Source of the DNA: Neoalteromonas flava
GTDB taxonomy: Bacteria > Pseudomonadota > Gammaproteobacteria > Enterobacterales > Alteromonadaceae
Length of the DNA stretch: 64,000 nucleotides
Assembly: GCF_002807685.1 (NCBI RefSeq)
Contig: NZ_PEAX01000007.1
Coordinates: forward strand, 62,001 to 126,000
Direction: 5' to 3'
The notes beneath the pieces were generated by a model. It made no database searches, was not told where the DNA came from, and saw only the letters and a list, made by a program, of their open reading frames with translations. This document shows, in pieces, positions 56,276-64,000 of the stretch (position 1 is the first letter of the stretch; each line of letters begins with the position of its first letter). The translations under genes and the position numbers were made by a program.

Positions 56276-56617
56276 CTAAAAATCCAGCTCATACAACAAG
56301 GTGGTCAGTGCTGGTTGCCACTGAAATTGGTCTAACTTAACGCGAAAGTTAGTCACCATTATGTCTTCTGCAAGCAGCGCATCGCGTTGGCGTAAAGCAA
56401 AGTCACTGTGCTTGTCAAAGGCAATCTTGCCGTCACTGCGTAATACTCGATACCATGGTAGTTGCATCGCTTTTGGTGCCGCCCCTAATGCCTTTGAGGT
56501 TAGCCTGGCACGCCCAGGCAAACCGGCAAGGTCGGCGACTTGCCCATAGGTGGCCACACGCCCAACGGGTATCAGCTTGACCACTTGCCAAATTCGCTGC
56601 ATAGATTCTGTTGCCAT
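56276..56617 (-). CDS. Alkyltransferase-like protein (ATL, YbaZ type)
   Basis: 113 residues with the O6-alkylguanine-DNA methyltransferase fold: VGRVATYGQVADLAGLPGRAR is the HTH, and the active-site motif PCHRV is replaced by PWYRV, so the methyl-acceptor Cys is absent. Proteins of this kind bind O6-alkylguanine lesions and recruit nucleotide excision repair. Length matches YbaZ/ATL. Confidence 0.92.
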   Translation of the reverse strand: MATESMQRIWQVVKLIPVGRVATYGQVADLAGLPGRARLTSKALGAAPKAMQLPWYRVLRSDGKIAFDKHSDFALRQRDALLAEDIMVTNFRVKLDQFQWQPALTTLLYELDF

Positions 56618-56751
56618 ATATTTAAAACTTCGCTACTTCTTCGCGCTTTTAGATCAGAAAGTGTATAACTTTAGTGCAGCATAGCGCGAGAATATGGGCG
56701 ATAAAGTTTTTATTGCTTACGCTCATTGACTAGTCGGAATAAGAGAATTGC

Positions 56752-57843
56752 ATGAAGAAAAGGTTTCAGCTTTTTGCTGGTATTGTTCTGGTCATTGCAG
56801 CATGGGTATGGATTACTTCATCCCCAATCGACGCTGTACAGTGGGAACCATCGGGCGCGGAAGTCCGTGCAGCAGCAACCATTAGTATTGAACCAGAAAA
56901 TTTAACCCTCTTATCCATGCAGGACAGTTTTGGCCCAGAAGATCTGACGGTTGACGCTTTTGGCTCACTTTACGCATCTTCAGCCAACGGCTTTCTTGTT
57001 AAAAAGTCTTCGCAGCAAACTCAGTTCACAGCATGGTGTGCAACTAATGGTTTTCCGCTTGGCTTACGCTTCGATGGACATGGAAATTTAATCGTGGCTG
57101 ATGCTATGCATGGTTTACTGAGCATAGCATCGGATTGTGAGGTTACAGTTCTAGTGGATACATACCAAGGCGTCCGCTTGGGGTTCGTTGATGCTGTTGC
57201 GATTGCTCAAAACGGCACAATCTATTTCACTGACGCGAGCGCAAAATTTACCCCGCGAGTGTATACCAATCCTACGGTCGCAAGTCATTTGGATTTACTA
57301 GAGCATGGTGGACATGGGCGAGTTTTTGCGTACACACCCGATGTTCGCAGCCTTGAGCTTTTGGCCACAGGCTTACAATTTGCTAATGGAATTGTGGTAA
57401 GTCACGATCAAAAGTCACTCTTGGTTAACGAAACGGGGAACTATCGGATACTAAAGATCCCTTTGAGTGGACATAACAAGGGTAAGGCAGAAGTACTGGT
57501 TGATAACTTGCCGGGGTTCCCCGATAACTTATCGCTGGCCAGTGATGGCGGCTACTGGGTAGGTCTTGCCGCGCCACGCTCAGCACTTCTTGACGCGCTT
57601 GCAACCTGGCCCAGAGTTAGGAACTTAATTGCCACATTACCGCTCTTCATGCAGCCGCAACCCGCAAGCAAGGGACACCTCTTAAAGGTTAACCAGCATG
57701 GTATGGTAGTGCTTAGTATAGTTGAGCCAAACAGTAAGTTAGCACTTACAACTGGCGTGTTTGAGTACAAGCAAGACTTATACATAACCAGTTTAACGGA
57801 ACCTCATGTCGCGGTGATTAACAGCGCCACTATTAGTCTTTAA
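56752..57843 (+). CDS. SMP-30/strictosidine-synthase-like beta-propeller protein
   Basis: 363 residues, N-terminal hydrophobic segment (about 6-24) that is an anchor or signal. Six-bladed propeller features: GPEDLTVDAFGSLY, GLRFDGHGNLIVADAMHGL, VDAVAIAQNGTIYFTDAS, LQFANGIVVSHDQKSLLVNETGNYRIL, LPGFPDNLSLASDGGYWVGL. The ASSANG and FPDNL elements are typical of the strictosidine-synthase/APMAP branch. Substrate unknown. Confidence 0.88.
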   Translation: MKKRFQLFAGIVLVIAAWVWITSSPIDAVQWEPSGAEVRAAATISIEPENLTLLSMQDSFGPEDLTVDAFGSLYASSANGFLVKKSSQQTQFTAWCATNGFPLGLRFDGHGNLIVADAMHGLLSIASDCEVTVLVDTYQGVRLGFVDAVAIAQNGTIYFTDASAKFTPRVYTNPTVASHLDLLEHGGHGRVFAYTPDVRSLELLATGLQFANGIVVSHDQKSLLVNETGNYRILKIPLSGHNKGKAEVLVDNLPGFPDNLSLASDGGYWVGLAAPRSALLDALATWPRVRNLIATLPLFMQPQPASKGHLLKVNQHGMVVLSIVEPNSKLALTTGVFEYKQDLYITSLTEPHVAVINSATISL

Positions 57844-58240
57844 TTGAGCTGCGCCAATCACGGTAAACCGCATCTAACAGTGCGTAAACCTTGGTGCGCT
57901 CATGAGCACGCCTTTTTCTGATCCGGACACAGGCCTGTCCACAGTCAAAGTGCTCTGATAACTCGCCGGTCGGGTCAACTCGGTTTACATTACCAACATA
58001 TAAACTGACATAATTTTTTTGCGCGTTGATGCAACACATGCTTTGGTTTTCAGCAGAAGAATTCGCGTAGCCCACTGCGAGCATTTTATATTGAATGAAG
58101 CACTCTATAGAGGAGTCGAGTTCTGTTACATAGTTGATGACATCGTTGATAAGGGCATTTTGCCATTCAACCGTAAGGCTAGTCATAAATGCTTGAGCGT
58201 TTGCGATGTCGTGCTGCATGGTCTCTACGTCATTAATCAA
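57833..58240 (-). CDS. DUF1801-like protein
   Basis: Up to 135 residues from TTG 58240; ATG 58219 (eighth codon) is as plausible and neither has a strong ribosome binding site. NAQKNYVSLYVGNV and GQACVRIRKR resemble DUF1801/YdhG-type domains, which have a K-x-Y-V-x-L-Y-like strand and a Cys-Ile-Arg-x-x-K ending. Function unknown. It overlaps the propeller gene by 11 bases and lies 11 bases after the HAD gene. Confidence 0.62.
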   Translation of the reverse strand: MINDVETMQHDIANAQAFMTSLTVEWQNALINDVINYVTELDSSIECFIQYKMLAVGYANSSAENQSMCCINAQKNYVSLYVGNVNRVDPTGELSEHFDCGQACVRIRKRRAHERTKVYALLDAVYRDWRSSIKD

Positions 58241-58251
58241 ATTATTTATTA

Positions 58252-58770
58252 TTAGTCTAGCCCAAAGGTTGAATATAAAAATTGCATTCCCGCATTCTGC
58301 GCGGCCTGTTCATCATAAATGTAATCCCCTACATACACGATTTCGCAGGGAGCAAGACCCCAATACTCGGCGATCATCAACAGGGCATCGGGTTTTGGTT
58401 TGGCGGGTGCATCTTCGCGAGTTAATACCAATTGAATAGGGATCCTGTTGCGCTGCAATTTGAGTTCAGTAGCTTGACGGCAATTCCTTGTCACTATAGC
58501 CATTGGCGTATTTCGGCTGGCTAGCTCGGTAATACAAGTTTTGGCGCCGCTTAGCCAATTCGAATGCTCGGCATCTGCGAGTTCGTGAGCGAGGATCTCA
58601 GCTTCCGCTGCGAGGCGCAAAGCTTTGGGTAGTGCATCGGTATATTGGAGCAGGTCTTCGTTTTGAGGGCAGCCGATGGCACGCCGAATTGCAGCGAAGT
58701 CCAAGGTTGACTCAACTAGAGTGCCATCAAGATCAAAAATTACGGCTTTAGCAGTATATAACTCGAGCAT
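58252..58770 (-). CDS. HAD-superfamily hydrolase
   Basis: 172 residues. Motif I VIFDLDGTLVES, motif II IVTRN, motif III/IV region KPKPD and VYVGDYIYD. Phosphoglycolate-phosphatase-like subclass with a small cap (about 20-80). Substrate unknown. Divergent from yebG across a LexA box, so possibly SOS-responsive. Confidence 0.88.
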   Translation of the reverse strand: MLELYTAKAVIFDLDGTLVESTLDFAAIRRAIGCPQNEDLLQYTDALPKALRLAAEAEILAHELADAEHSNWLSGAKTCITELASRNTPMAIVTRNCRQATELKLQRNRIPIQLVLTREDAPAKPKPDALLMIAEYWGLAPCEIVYVGDYIYDEQAAQNAGMQFLYSTFGLD

Positions 58771-58777
58771 AAAATAA

Positions 58778-58793
58778 CTGTTTATTTATACAG
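58778..58793. promoter_or_regulatory. LexA (SOS) box
   Basis: CTGTTTATTTATACAG is a perfect CTGT-N8-ACAG LexA operator between yebG and the divergent HAD gene, 52 bases before the yebG ATG. YebG is a known SOS gene in E. coli, which supports the call. Confidence 0.9.
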
Positions 58794-58844
58794 TGTAATT
58801 GTGTAGCCTGTATGTTCACGTCATCAAAACGTAAGGACTATAAC

Positions 58845-59138
58845 ATGGCAATCACAATTCAATACGTCGTATCGTATAAAGGGGTTGAAAAATTGGTTAC
58901 AACAGACAAAAAGGCGGCAGATCAATACGATAAGATGCTTGATATTGCTGACAATTTACAAACTTATTTAAGCGCCAAAATGCCTGCTTTAGAAGAACAG
59001 ACGATTGAAGAACTTGCGTTTACTCTAGCCCAAGAGAAGGTTTCGATTACTAAGCTATTAAAAGGAACTGATGCAGCTCAAGTATTGGATAAAGACAGCG
59101 CGCAAGTGCTACCAATGGATAAAGCGGCAAATGCTTAA
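58845..59138 (+). CDS. yebG: YebG family SOS-induced protein
   Basis: 97 residues from ATG 58845 (AAGGAC upstream); ATG 58812 is less likely. AITIQYVVSYKGVEKLVTT and KKAADQYDKMLDIADNL match E. coli YebG closely. Small acidic DNA-damage-induced protein of unclear role; induced through the LexA box upstream. Its end is 6 bases from the convergent kinase gene end. Confidence 0.93.
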   Translation: MAITIQYVVSYKGVEKLVTTDKKAADQYDKMLDIADNLQTYLSAKMPALEEQTIEELAFTLAQEKVSITKLLKGTDAAQVLDKDSAQVLPMDKAANA

Positions 59139-59144
59139 TACAGA

Positions 59145-61094
59145 CTAGGAGGTAGCTGCTTTGATCTGTTTTACCGGAAATTCAATGAACAGAGTTAATC
59201 CGTCGCCAGGCTCACAATAGCAGTTGATGCTACCACCCAGTCGTTGGGTAGCTAAATTGTAAACGATGCTCAGACCAAGGCCGCTGCCACCCGTTTGGCG
59301 ACTGGTCGTAAAAAACGGATCAAAGAGTTTGGGTAATGCTTTTGCAGGAACGCCTCTCCCATTGTCTTTAAAGGTCAGTTCTAAGTGCGCTTGTGCAGTT
59401 ACCGCAAACTCAATACTGATTTTTTTGCTAGCTTGAGAGTATTCAGCAAAGCCGTGCTTGATAGCGTTAAGCACAAGATTCGTGAGAATTTGACTAAATG
59501 CCCCAGGGTAGGTTTCAACATTTATTTGTGGGTCACCGGATACCTCCACAGAGACCTCTTGTCTTTCTAATTCTTTGTGTAGACTCCTCAGCACCAACTC
59601 AATGTACTCATTAATGTTTATTACCCTCTGTTGTTCACTCGATTGGTCAACTGAAACCGCTTTAAAGCTTTGAATAAGATCCGCTGCTCGCTCGGTGTTC
59701 TTGCTCAAGATTTCCATACAATTATTGGCTTGTTCGATGAATTCTGTAAGTACCGAGCGCGAGAGTTGATTATTATCATACGCGTATTTTAGCGCTTGGA
59801 GCCTCTCATCAAGGATGCTAGTTGCTGTAACGCAAACCCCAATTGGTGTGTTGACCTCATGTGCAACGCCGGCGACTAAGACCCCAATTTGTGACATTTT
59901 CTCTGATTCCACCAATTGATTCTGGGTGCGGATCAATTCGCGATTGATTTTCTTCACTTCGGCCAAGGCATTTTCCAACGCTTCCGTGCGTAGCGTAACT
60001 TTCGCTTCTAGATCTTCTTGATAATCGCGTATGTTAAGTGCCATATCGGAGAGTAGGGCTGTAACATTCTTAAACTCTCTAAAAGGAAGTTCGTCTTGAT
60101 GATAGCTTAGATTCCCATCATGGAAGGCCTGAACCATATCATTTAACTTTTCTAATGGTTTAAGTTCTAGCCTAACAAACAAATAGCCAAGTGCGACGAA
60201 GAGTACGACGATAGCACCAGCGTACAGAGCAAATCTAGCAGTGAGCGCATCTACTGCAGCAAGTGCTTCGCGTTCTTCCACAAAAAAATCTGCACTGATG
60301 GCAATATCGGTGCTGGCAATTCGAAAGCCGGCCGAGCTGGCTATTATGCCCTCGCGAGCGAAACCTTGTTGGAATGTTAATGGATGTCCATCGATAGATA
60401 CATTGGCCAGTTGTAAACTTCCACTGCGCTGGTATACCAACTTAACAATATCTTCAGCCAAAATGAATGCGATAACATGCCCCGTATAGGTAGAACGGGA
60501 ATCTAATCGTTCAGTCTCGCTAAGGAATAGTGGGATAGACAGTAGTAATATATGCCCTGATAACTCGCCAGCAATGGGAATATTGCGCGTAGTGTCAAAC
60601 AACAATTCAGCTAAAGCATGGTCGGTAATAAATTGACTTTTCACAACCGAAACTCGAGTAAAGACTTCGGTATTGACGTGCTGCTTAATAGTGGAGGCAT
60701 CAATAATTAAAGCAACTTCGGGCGCAGCTTCCGCGACTTGCCCTGATTCATCAAAGAGAATGGTGGCGGCAACAAAACTATGCTCCATTACAAAGTCGTT
60801 GAGGGTATTTGCAGCGCTATACCCGAATAAGCCTGACTGACCTGCCAACGCCATGTTCTTATCTCTGGCAATCTGGGTTAATGCAGTGGTCGCCTTTTCG
60901 AGAGCAAACTCAGTGTTATTCATCGTATTAGCCGCAATGGCTGTTTGTTTATCTAATTGCTGTTCAACTTGAATGCTCCGGAAGCTTGAAATAAAAAACA
61001 CGCTCAGGATCAGCAAGGGAAGAAGAGCACAGAGGACGAACTGGGCAATTAGTGTGGTGCGCAAGGATAGCGTCGGACGCGCTTTTACGTTCAC
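59145..61094 (-). CDS. Sensor histidine kinase coupled to a solute-binding protein
   Basis: 649 residues: membrane helix (about 12-33), a 250-residue periplasmic sensor region, second helix (about 284-306), HAMP-like linker and coiled coil (about 308-405), HisKA with VAGVAHEVNTPIGVC, and HATPase with NLVLNAIKHGF, DNGRGVP and GGSGLGLSIVYNLA. A bacterial two-helix kinase with a large periplasmic sensor. The ATG overlaps the solute-binding protein gene stop by 4 bases. No response regulator is nearby, and yebG converges at 6 bases. Confidence 0.92.
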   Translation of the reverse strand: MNVKARPTLSLRTTLIAQFVLCALLPLLILSVFFISSFRSIQVEQQLDKQTAIAANTMNNTEFALEKATTALTQIARDKNMALAGQSGLFGYSAANTLNDFVMEHSFVAATILFDESGQVAEAAPEVALIIDASTIKQHVNTEVFTRVSVVKSQFITDHALAELLFDTTRNIPIAGELSGHILLLSIPLFLSETERLDSRSTYTGHVIAFILAEDIVKLVYQRSGSLQLANVSIDGHPLTFQQGFAREGIIASSAGFRIASTDIAISADFFVEEREALAAVDALTARFALYAGAIVVLFVALGYLFVRLELKPLEKLNDMVQAFHDGNLSYHQDELPFREFKNVTALLSDMALNIRDYQEDLEAKVTLRTEALENALAEVKKINRELIRTQNQLVESEKMSQIGVLVAGVAHEVNTPIGVCVTATSILDERLQALKYAYDNNQLSRSVLTEFIEQANNCMEILSKNTERAADLIQSFKAVSVDQSSEQQRVININEYIELVLRSLHKELERQEVSVEVSGDPQINVETYPGAFSQILTNLVLNAIKHGFAEYSQASKKISIEFAVTAQAHLELTFKDNGRGVPAKALPKLFDPFFTTSRQTGGSGLGLSIVYNLATQRLGGSINCYCEPGDGLTLFIEFPVKQIKAATS

Positions 61095-62296
61095 TGTATC
61101 GCCTCCAATTGACGTTGGTTCTTGCGCGCGACTTGTTGCATGTACTCGGCGGTTTGTTGCGGATCAAGTACGCCAGATTGATGTAATTTTAACCCTTTGC
61201 GCAGTGCGCTCCAGATAGAAACAAATGCAGTATCTGCTGGCATATTGCGGTTCTGTTTACTCAGCTCTTCTTGTATCACGAACCAATCAGCGATATCTGG
61301 CGGTGCGCTCTCATTCGCAATAATCGATCGCATTAGGGTCGCATTGCTGAGATATTTTTGGATTTGTTGGCTGCGTAGATAGTGGGCAATTTTACGGATT
61401 GCTACTTGATTAGGGCCATTCCAGCTATTGTTAGGGAAAACCATGACTACCAGCGAGCTTAACGCGTGCATCTCTGTGCCTTGATAGCTAGGTAATCCAG
61501 TAATGCCAAGATCAGTACCTAGTTTATCAACCGCTTCCCGCAATGCCCAGGTACCATTGATTGCATAAGCTACCTCTCCTTGATAAAAGTCCTTAGAAAC
61601 ACAGTCATAACCACAACTCGGATCTATGATACCTTCGTTCCCAAGCTCTTTATAAAAGCTGAGCGCTTTTTGCATAGCCATGCTGTCCAAGTTAGGACTA
61701 CCATTACTAGCCAGCGAACCACCGAATAAGCTAACAAAATGGGCAAACCAGTAGGCCTCCTCAAACAGCACACCTACCGGCAAAATGTTCTGTTCTGCAA
61801 AGGAGGTAGCCTGTGCCACAATCGTTTCCCAACTCTGCGCCGGTTCAGGCACAAGTGCTTTGTTATAAAACAACAATAGCCGATTTGAACGCAATAACGG
61901 TAGTCCAAAGTATTGCTTATTAAATCGTAAAGCCGCTTTTTCGTGCTCACTGAGTTGGTCATTGACAAGTTCTGGCGGTATTGAAGATAGCCGCATGGGA
62001 CGCGCATACACCGTGTTGTCAGAAGTCAAAATAACGATATCTGGTGCTTTACCCGAACTCACAGTTTTAATAATTGACGTTTTAAGATCTTCATTTGGAA
62101 CACTAACCACATTGATCAGGGTGGCTGGATCAAGTTGTGAGTACTGGTTAGCAATTTTTTTCAGGGGCTGCTCTAGTTGTGGAGATGCAATCCATAAATT
62201 GATATTAGCGCGTTCTCGGCTAATAGATTGCGCAGCAGAATTTAATGGCAGCATTAGCATACACAGATAGCTGAGCACTGTAACTAGTTGCGCCAT
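61091..62296 (-). CDS. Extracellular solute-binding protein, likely kinase partner
   Basis: 401 residues from ATG 62296 (other in-frame starts upstream at up to 62356). Signal peptide ending SAAQ, then a sugar-type binding protein: NINLWIASPQ, GKAPDIVILTSD, FGLPLLRSNRLLLFYNKAL, SWETIVAQATSF, and VAYAINGTWAL. No ABC transporter genes are near. Coupling (ATGA) to a histidine kinase suggests it acts as a periplasmic ligand receptor for that kinase, but direct interaction is inference. Confidence 0.88.
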   Translation of the reverse strand: MAQLVTVLSYLCMLMLPLNSAAQSISRERANINLWIASPQLEQPLKKIANQYSQLDPATLINVVSVPNEDLKTSIIKTVSSGKAPDIVILTSDNTVYARPMRLSSIPPELVNDQLSEHEKAALRFNKQYFGLPLLRSNRLLLFYNKALVPEPAQSWETIVAQATSFAEQNILPVGVLFEEAYWFAHFVSLFGGSLASNGSPNLDSMAMQKALSFYKELGNEGIIDPSCGYDCVSKDFYQGEVAYAINGTWALREAVDKLGTDLGITGLPSYQGTEMHALSSLVVMVFPNNSWNGPNQVAIRKIAHYLRSQQIQKYLSNATLMRSIIANESAPPDIADWFVIQEELSKQNRNMPADTAFVSIWSALRKGLKLHQSGVLDPQQTAEYMQQVARKNQRQLEAIQ

Positions 62297-62422
62297 ATTT
62301 GCCCATCGTTTCGAGTAATACTTTGAGTATAAACCAATTCTTGGACAAGCTTCCAACTCTACTGCAGATCTCTTAATCAGTGGGCAAAGCCAGTCACTGC
62401 GAGTATTGTTTGGACAAATAAA

Positions 62423-62454
62423 AAAGCCTGTCTGATCACCATCAGACAGGCTTT
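62423..62454 (-). terminator. Intrinsic terminator of the fumarylacetoacetase operon
   Basis: A 14-bp perfect stem (AAAGCCTGTCTGAT at 62423-62436 with ATCAGACAGGCTTT at 62441-62454, loop of four) lies 23 bases past the stop of the minus-strand gene; read on the minus strand it ends in a T-rich stretch. Strongest terminator in the window. Confidence 0.92.
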
Positions 62455-62476
62455 ATGAGAGTTCTTAACCGCCCTT

Positions 62477-63484
62477 TTACTGTTTAACTACGGTTTGCGC
62501 GATTTGTCCAAAAATGGATTGGCCATCAGCATCGAACATTTCGATAGTCACATGATCACCAAACTGCATAAATGGTGTGCTTGGTTTGCCATTTTGAATG
62601 GTTTCGATCATGCGAATCTCCGCAATACAACTGTAACCAACACCGCCTTCACTGACGGGCTTGCCTGGACCACCGTCTAATTTATTTGAGACTGTACCAG
62701 AACCGATAATCGTGCCGGCTGCTAACGGACGAGTTTTGGCTGCATGGGCAATCAGTTGACCAAAGTTAAAGGTCATATCGATACCGGCATGCGGTTTACC
62801 GAACATGCTATTGTTAAGGTGCGAAACTAACGGTAATTCAAGTTTTCCGTTGTTCCATTTGTCACCTAATTGCTCTGGCGTTACGCACACAGGGCTGAAA
62901 GCACTTGAGGGCTTTGATTGGAAAAAGCCAAAGCCCTTGGCTAACTCGCCAGGGATTAAACCACGTAATGATACGTCATTAACGATCATTACCAAGCGCA
63001 CGTGTTGCAGTGCTTCTTCAGCACTTACGCCCATTGGCACATCGCCAGTAACAACCGCGACTTCGGCTTCAAAATCGATACCAAAACCATCGTCTTGCGG
63101 CATTACAATGTCATCACGAGGCCCTAAGAAACTGTCGGAGCCGCCTTGATACATCAAAGGATCAGTCCAAAAACTCTCAGGCATTTCCGCATTACGTGCT
63201 TTCCGCACGAGCTCTACGTGATTGACATAGGCGCTACCATCTGCCCACTGAAAAGCGCGGGGTAGCGGAGATGCGCATTGAGTTTGATCAAAGGCTTCGC
63301 CAGCAATTTCACCTGACTCTAACGCCGCAAATCGTTGCTCAAGCTGCGGGGCCACTTCATCCCAGTTATCCAAAGCGAATTGCAATGTGGAAGCAATGCC
63401 TTGGGCAGTGGTCATCTTGGTTAGATCTGAATTCACGATGACGAGTTGGCCGTCGCGCCCGGATTTAATACTTGCTAACTTCAT
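62477..63484 (-). CDS. Fumarylacetoacetate hydrolase family protein
   Basis: 335 residues from ATG 63484, which overlaps the VOC gene stop (ATGA). FAH C-domain: FEAEVAVVTGDVPMG carries the metal-binding Glu, VSLRGLIPGELAKGFGF, GSGTVSN. An N-terminal cap domain is present, and the family includes bacterial fumarylacetoacetases of the tyrosine/homogentisate pathway. The adjacent VOC dioxygenase-like gene supports that role. Confidence 0.88.
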   Translation of the reverse strand: MKLASIKSGRDGQLVIVNSDLTKMTTAQGIASTLQFALDNWDEVAPQLEQRFAALESGEIAGEAFDQTQCASPLPRAFQWADGSAYVNHVELVRKARNAEMPESFWTDPLMYQGGSDSFLGPRDDIVMPQDDGFGIDFEAEVAVVTGDVPMGVSAEEALQHVRLVMIVNDVSLRGLIPGELAKGFGFFQSKPSSAFSPVCVTPEQLGDKWNNGKLELPLVSHLNNSMFGKPHAGIDMTFNFGQLIAHAAKTRPLAAGTIIGSGTVSNKLDGGPGKPVSEGGVGYSCIAEIRMIETIQNGKPSTPFMQFGDHVTIEMFDADGQSIFGQIAQTVVKQ

Positions 63485-64000
63485 GCTTTTGCTCCTGGAA
63501 AACCTTGTCCGTTGTGTAACCACTCAGCATGCTTTGGCGCTTTTTTCGTCTGCGCCCATTCTTCTAGCATGGCAGGGGCTACGCGTTTGAGTTCTTGCAT
63601 CATTTCTGGTGTATGGGTATTCGCCGCTAACTCAATACGATGTCCGTTTGGATCGAAAAAATAAATCGACTTAAATATACCGTGATCAGTTGGCCCCAAC
63701 ACTTTAATGTCCGCGGCTTCTAAACGTGCTTTAGCGGCTAATAAATCGTCCATACTCTCAACTTCAAAAGCGATGTGTTGCACCCACTCTGGAGTATTAC
63801 CATCTCGCCCCATCTGTGGAGAGTTGGGTAACTCAAAAAACGCTAAGACGTTACCATTACCAGCATCTAAAAAGACATGCATATAGGGATCTGGCGCTTG
63901 GGTTGACGGTACGCGGTCTTCTGCAATTGCTAGCTGAAAATCCATATCAAGCATCTTTTGATAAAATTCGACAGTCTCTTTGGCATCATTGCAGCGGTAG
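63481..64000 (-). CDS. VOC-superfamily (glyoxalase/dioxygenase-like) protein, truncated by window
   Basis: The frame is open to the window end, so the 5-prime part is outside; visible 173 residues. The segment YRCNDAKETVEFYQKMLDMD is the usual VOC first strand-helix, with ligand-type residues in HIAFEVESMDDL, FDPNGHRIELAAN (His/Glu). Homologues beside fumarylacetoacetase genes act in aromatic amino-acid breakdown; exact reaction unknown. Overlaps the fumarylacetoacetase gene by 4 bases. Confidence 0.82.
   Translation of the reverse strand, partial: YRCNDAKETVEFYQKMLDMDFQLAIAEDRVPSTQAPDPYMHVFLDAGNGNVLAFFELPNSPQMGRDGNTPEWVQHIAFEVESMDDLLAAKARLEAADIKVLGPTDHGIFKSIYFFDPNGHRIELAANTHTPEMMQELKRVAPAMLEEWAQTKKAPKHAEWLHNGQGFPGAKA

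Overview
The window reads as a chromosome segment of a marine-type gammaproteobacterium of the order Alteromonadales (Alteromonas/Aestuariibacter/Glaciecola-like). This is inferred from gene content and order: heme A and heme O synthases with SCO beside what must be an aa3-type oxidase locus, the bioH-comF-nfuA group, the yheV/yheS/yheT/yheU group, nudE-cysQ and yrfG, a complete gspC-N operon, hslR-hslO-pckA, and a candidate HexR operator upstream of pckA. Gene density is high and most genes are housekeeping. I saw no rRNA, tRNA, CRISPR array, insertion sequence or phage gene.

Layout. 1-3.8 kb: the end of a cytochrome oxidase assembly operon (ctaA, ctaB, sco), a GNAT acetyltransferase and a lipoprotein metallo-hydrolase. 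3.8-9.2 kb: an AT-richer, accessory-looking stretch with a 445-base non-coding gap, a small lipoprotein, a hybrid sensor kinase, a convergent NarL-type regulator and three unrecognised small proteins. 9.3-16.9 kb: a polysaccharide deacetylase, a MATE transporter, nfuA, an M14 peptidase, comF and bioH. 17-18.3 kb: a short flagellar-like protein and a SprA-like putative metalloprotease. 18.4-23.3 kb: an RNA methyltransferase and the yhe cluster. 23.4-31.3 kb: signalling and envelope genes, namely a TPR-GGDEF cyclase, an orphan solute-binding protein, YhhN, a DUF885 lipoprotein and a large unknown membrane protein. 31.5-36.7 kb: YceI, CysQ, NudE, YrfG, YjjX, an SDR oxidoreductase and a lone type IV-like pilin. 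36.7-48 kb: a twelve-gene type II secretion operon on the minus strand. 48.2-51.9 kb: hslR, hslO, a hydrolase and pckA. 52-56.6 kb: a tonB-ECF sigma-putative anti-sigma operon, an unknown membrane-anchored protein, an HD-GYP phosphodiesterase and an alkyltransferase-like DNA-repair protein. 56.7-64 kb: a strictosidine-synthase-like beta-propeller, LexA-controlled yebG, a sensor kinase translationally coupled to a solute-binding protein, and a fumarylacetoacetase-type hydrolase with a VOC dioxygenase (tyrosine/homogentisate catabolism), truncated by the window end.

How the genes fit together. The clearest functional unit is the gsp operon; GspC, D, E, F, G, H, I, J, K, L, M and N are all present, but no prepilin peptidase (GspO/PilD) or pilotin is in the window, so pre-pseudopilin processing must depend on a gene elsewhere. 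Cyclic-di-GMP turnover is represented by a GGDEF protein and an HD-GYP protein. The most unusual arrangements are two extracellular solute-binding proteins without transporter genes, each next to a signalling gene; the three-gene tonB/sigma/putative anti-sigma unit; the lipoprotein-kinase-regulator group; and a reading frame at 23.4-24.0 kb that stays open upstream of its first usable start codon and looks 5-prime truncated. I found no clearly new defence or mobile system.
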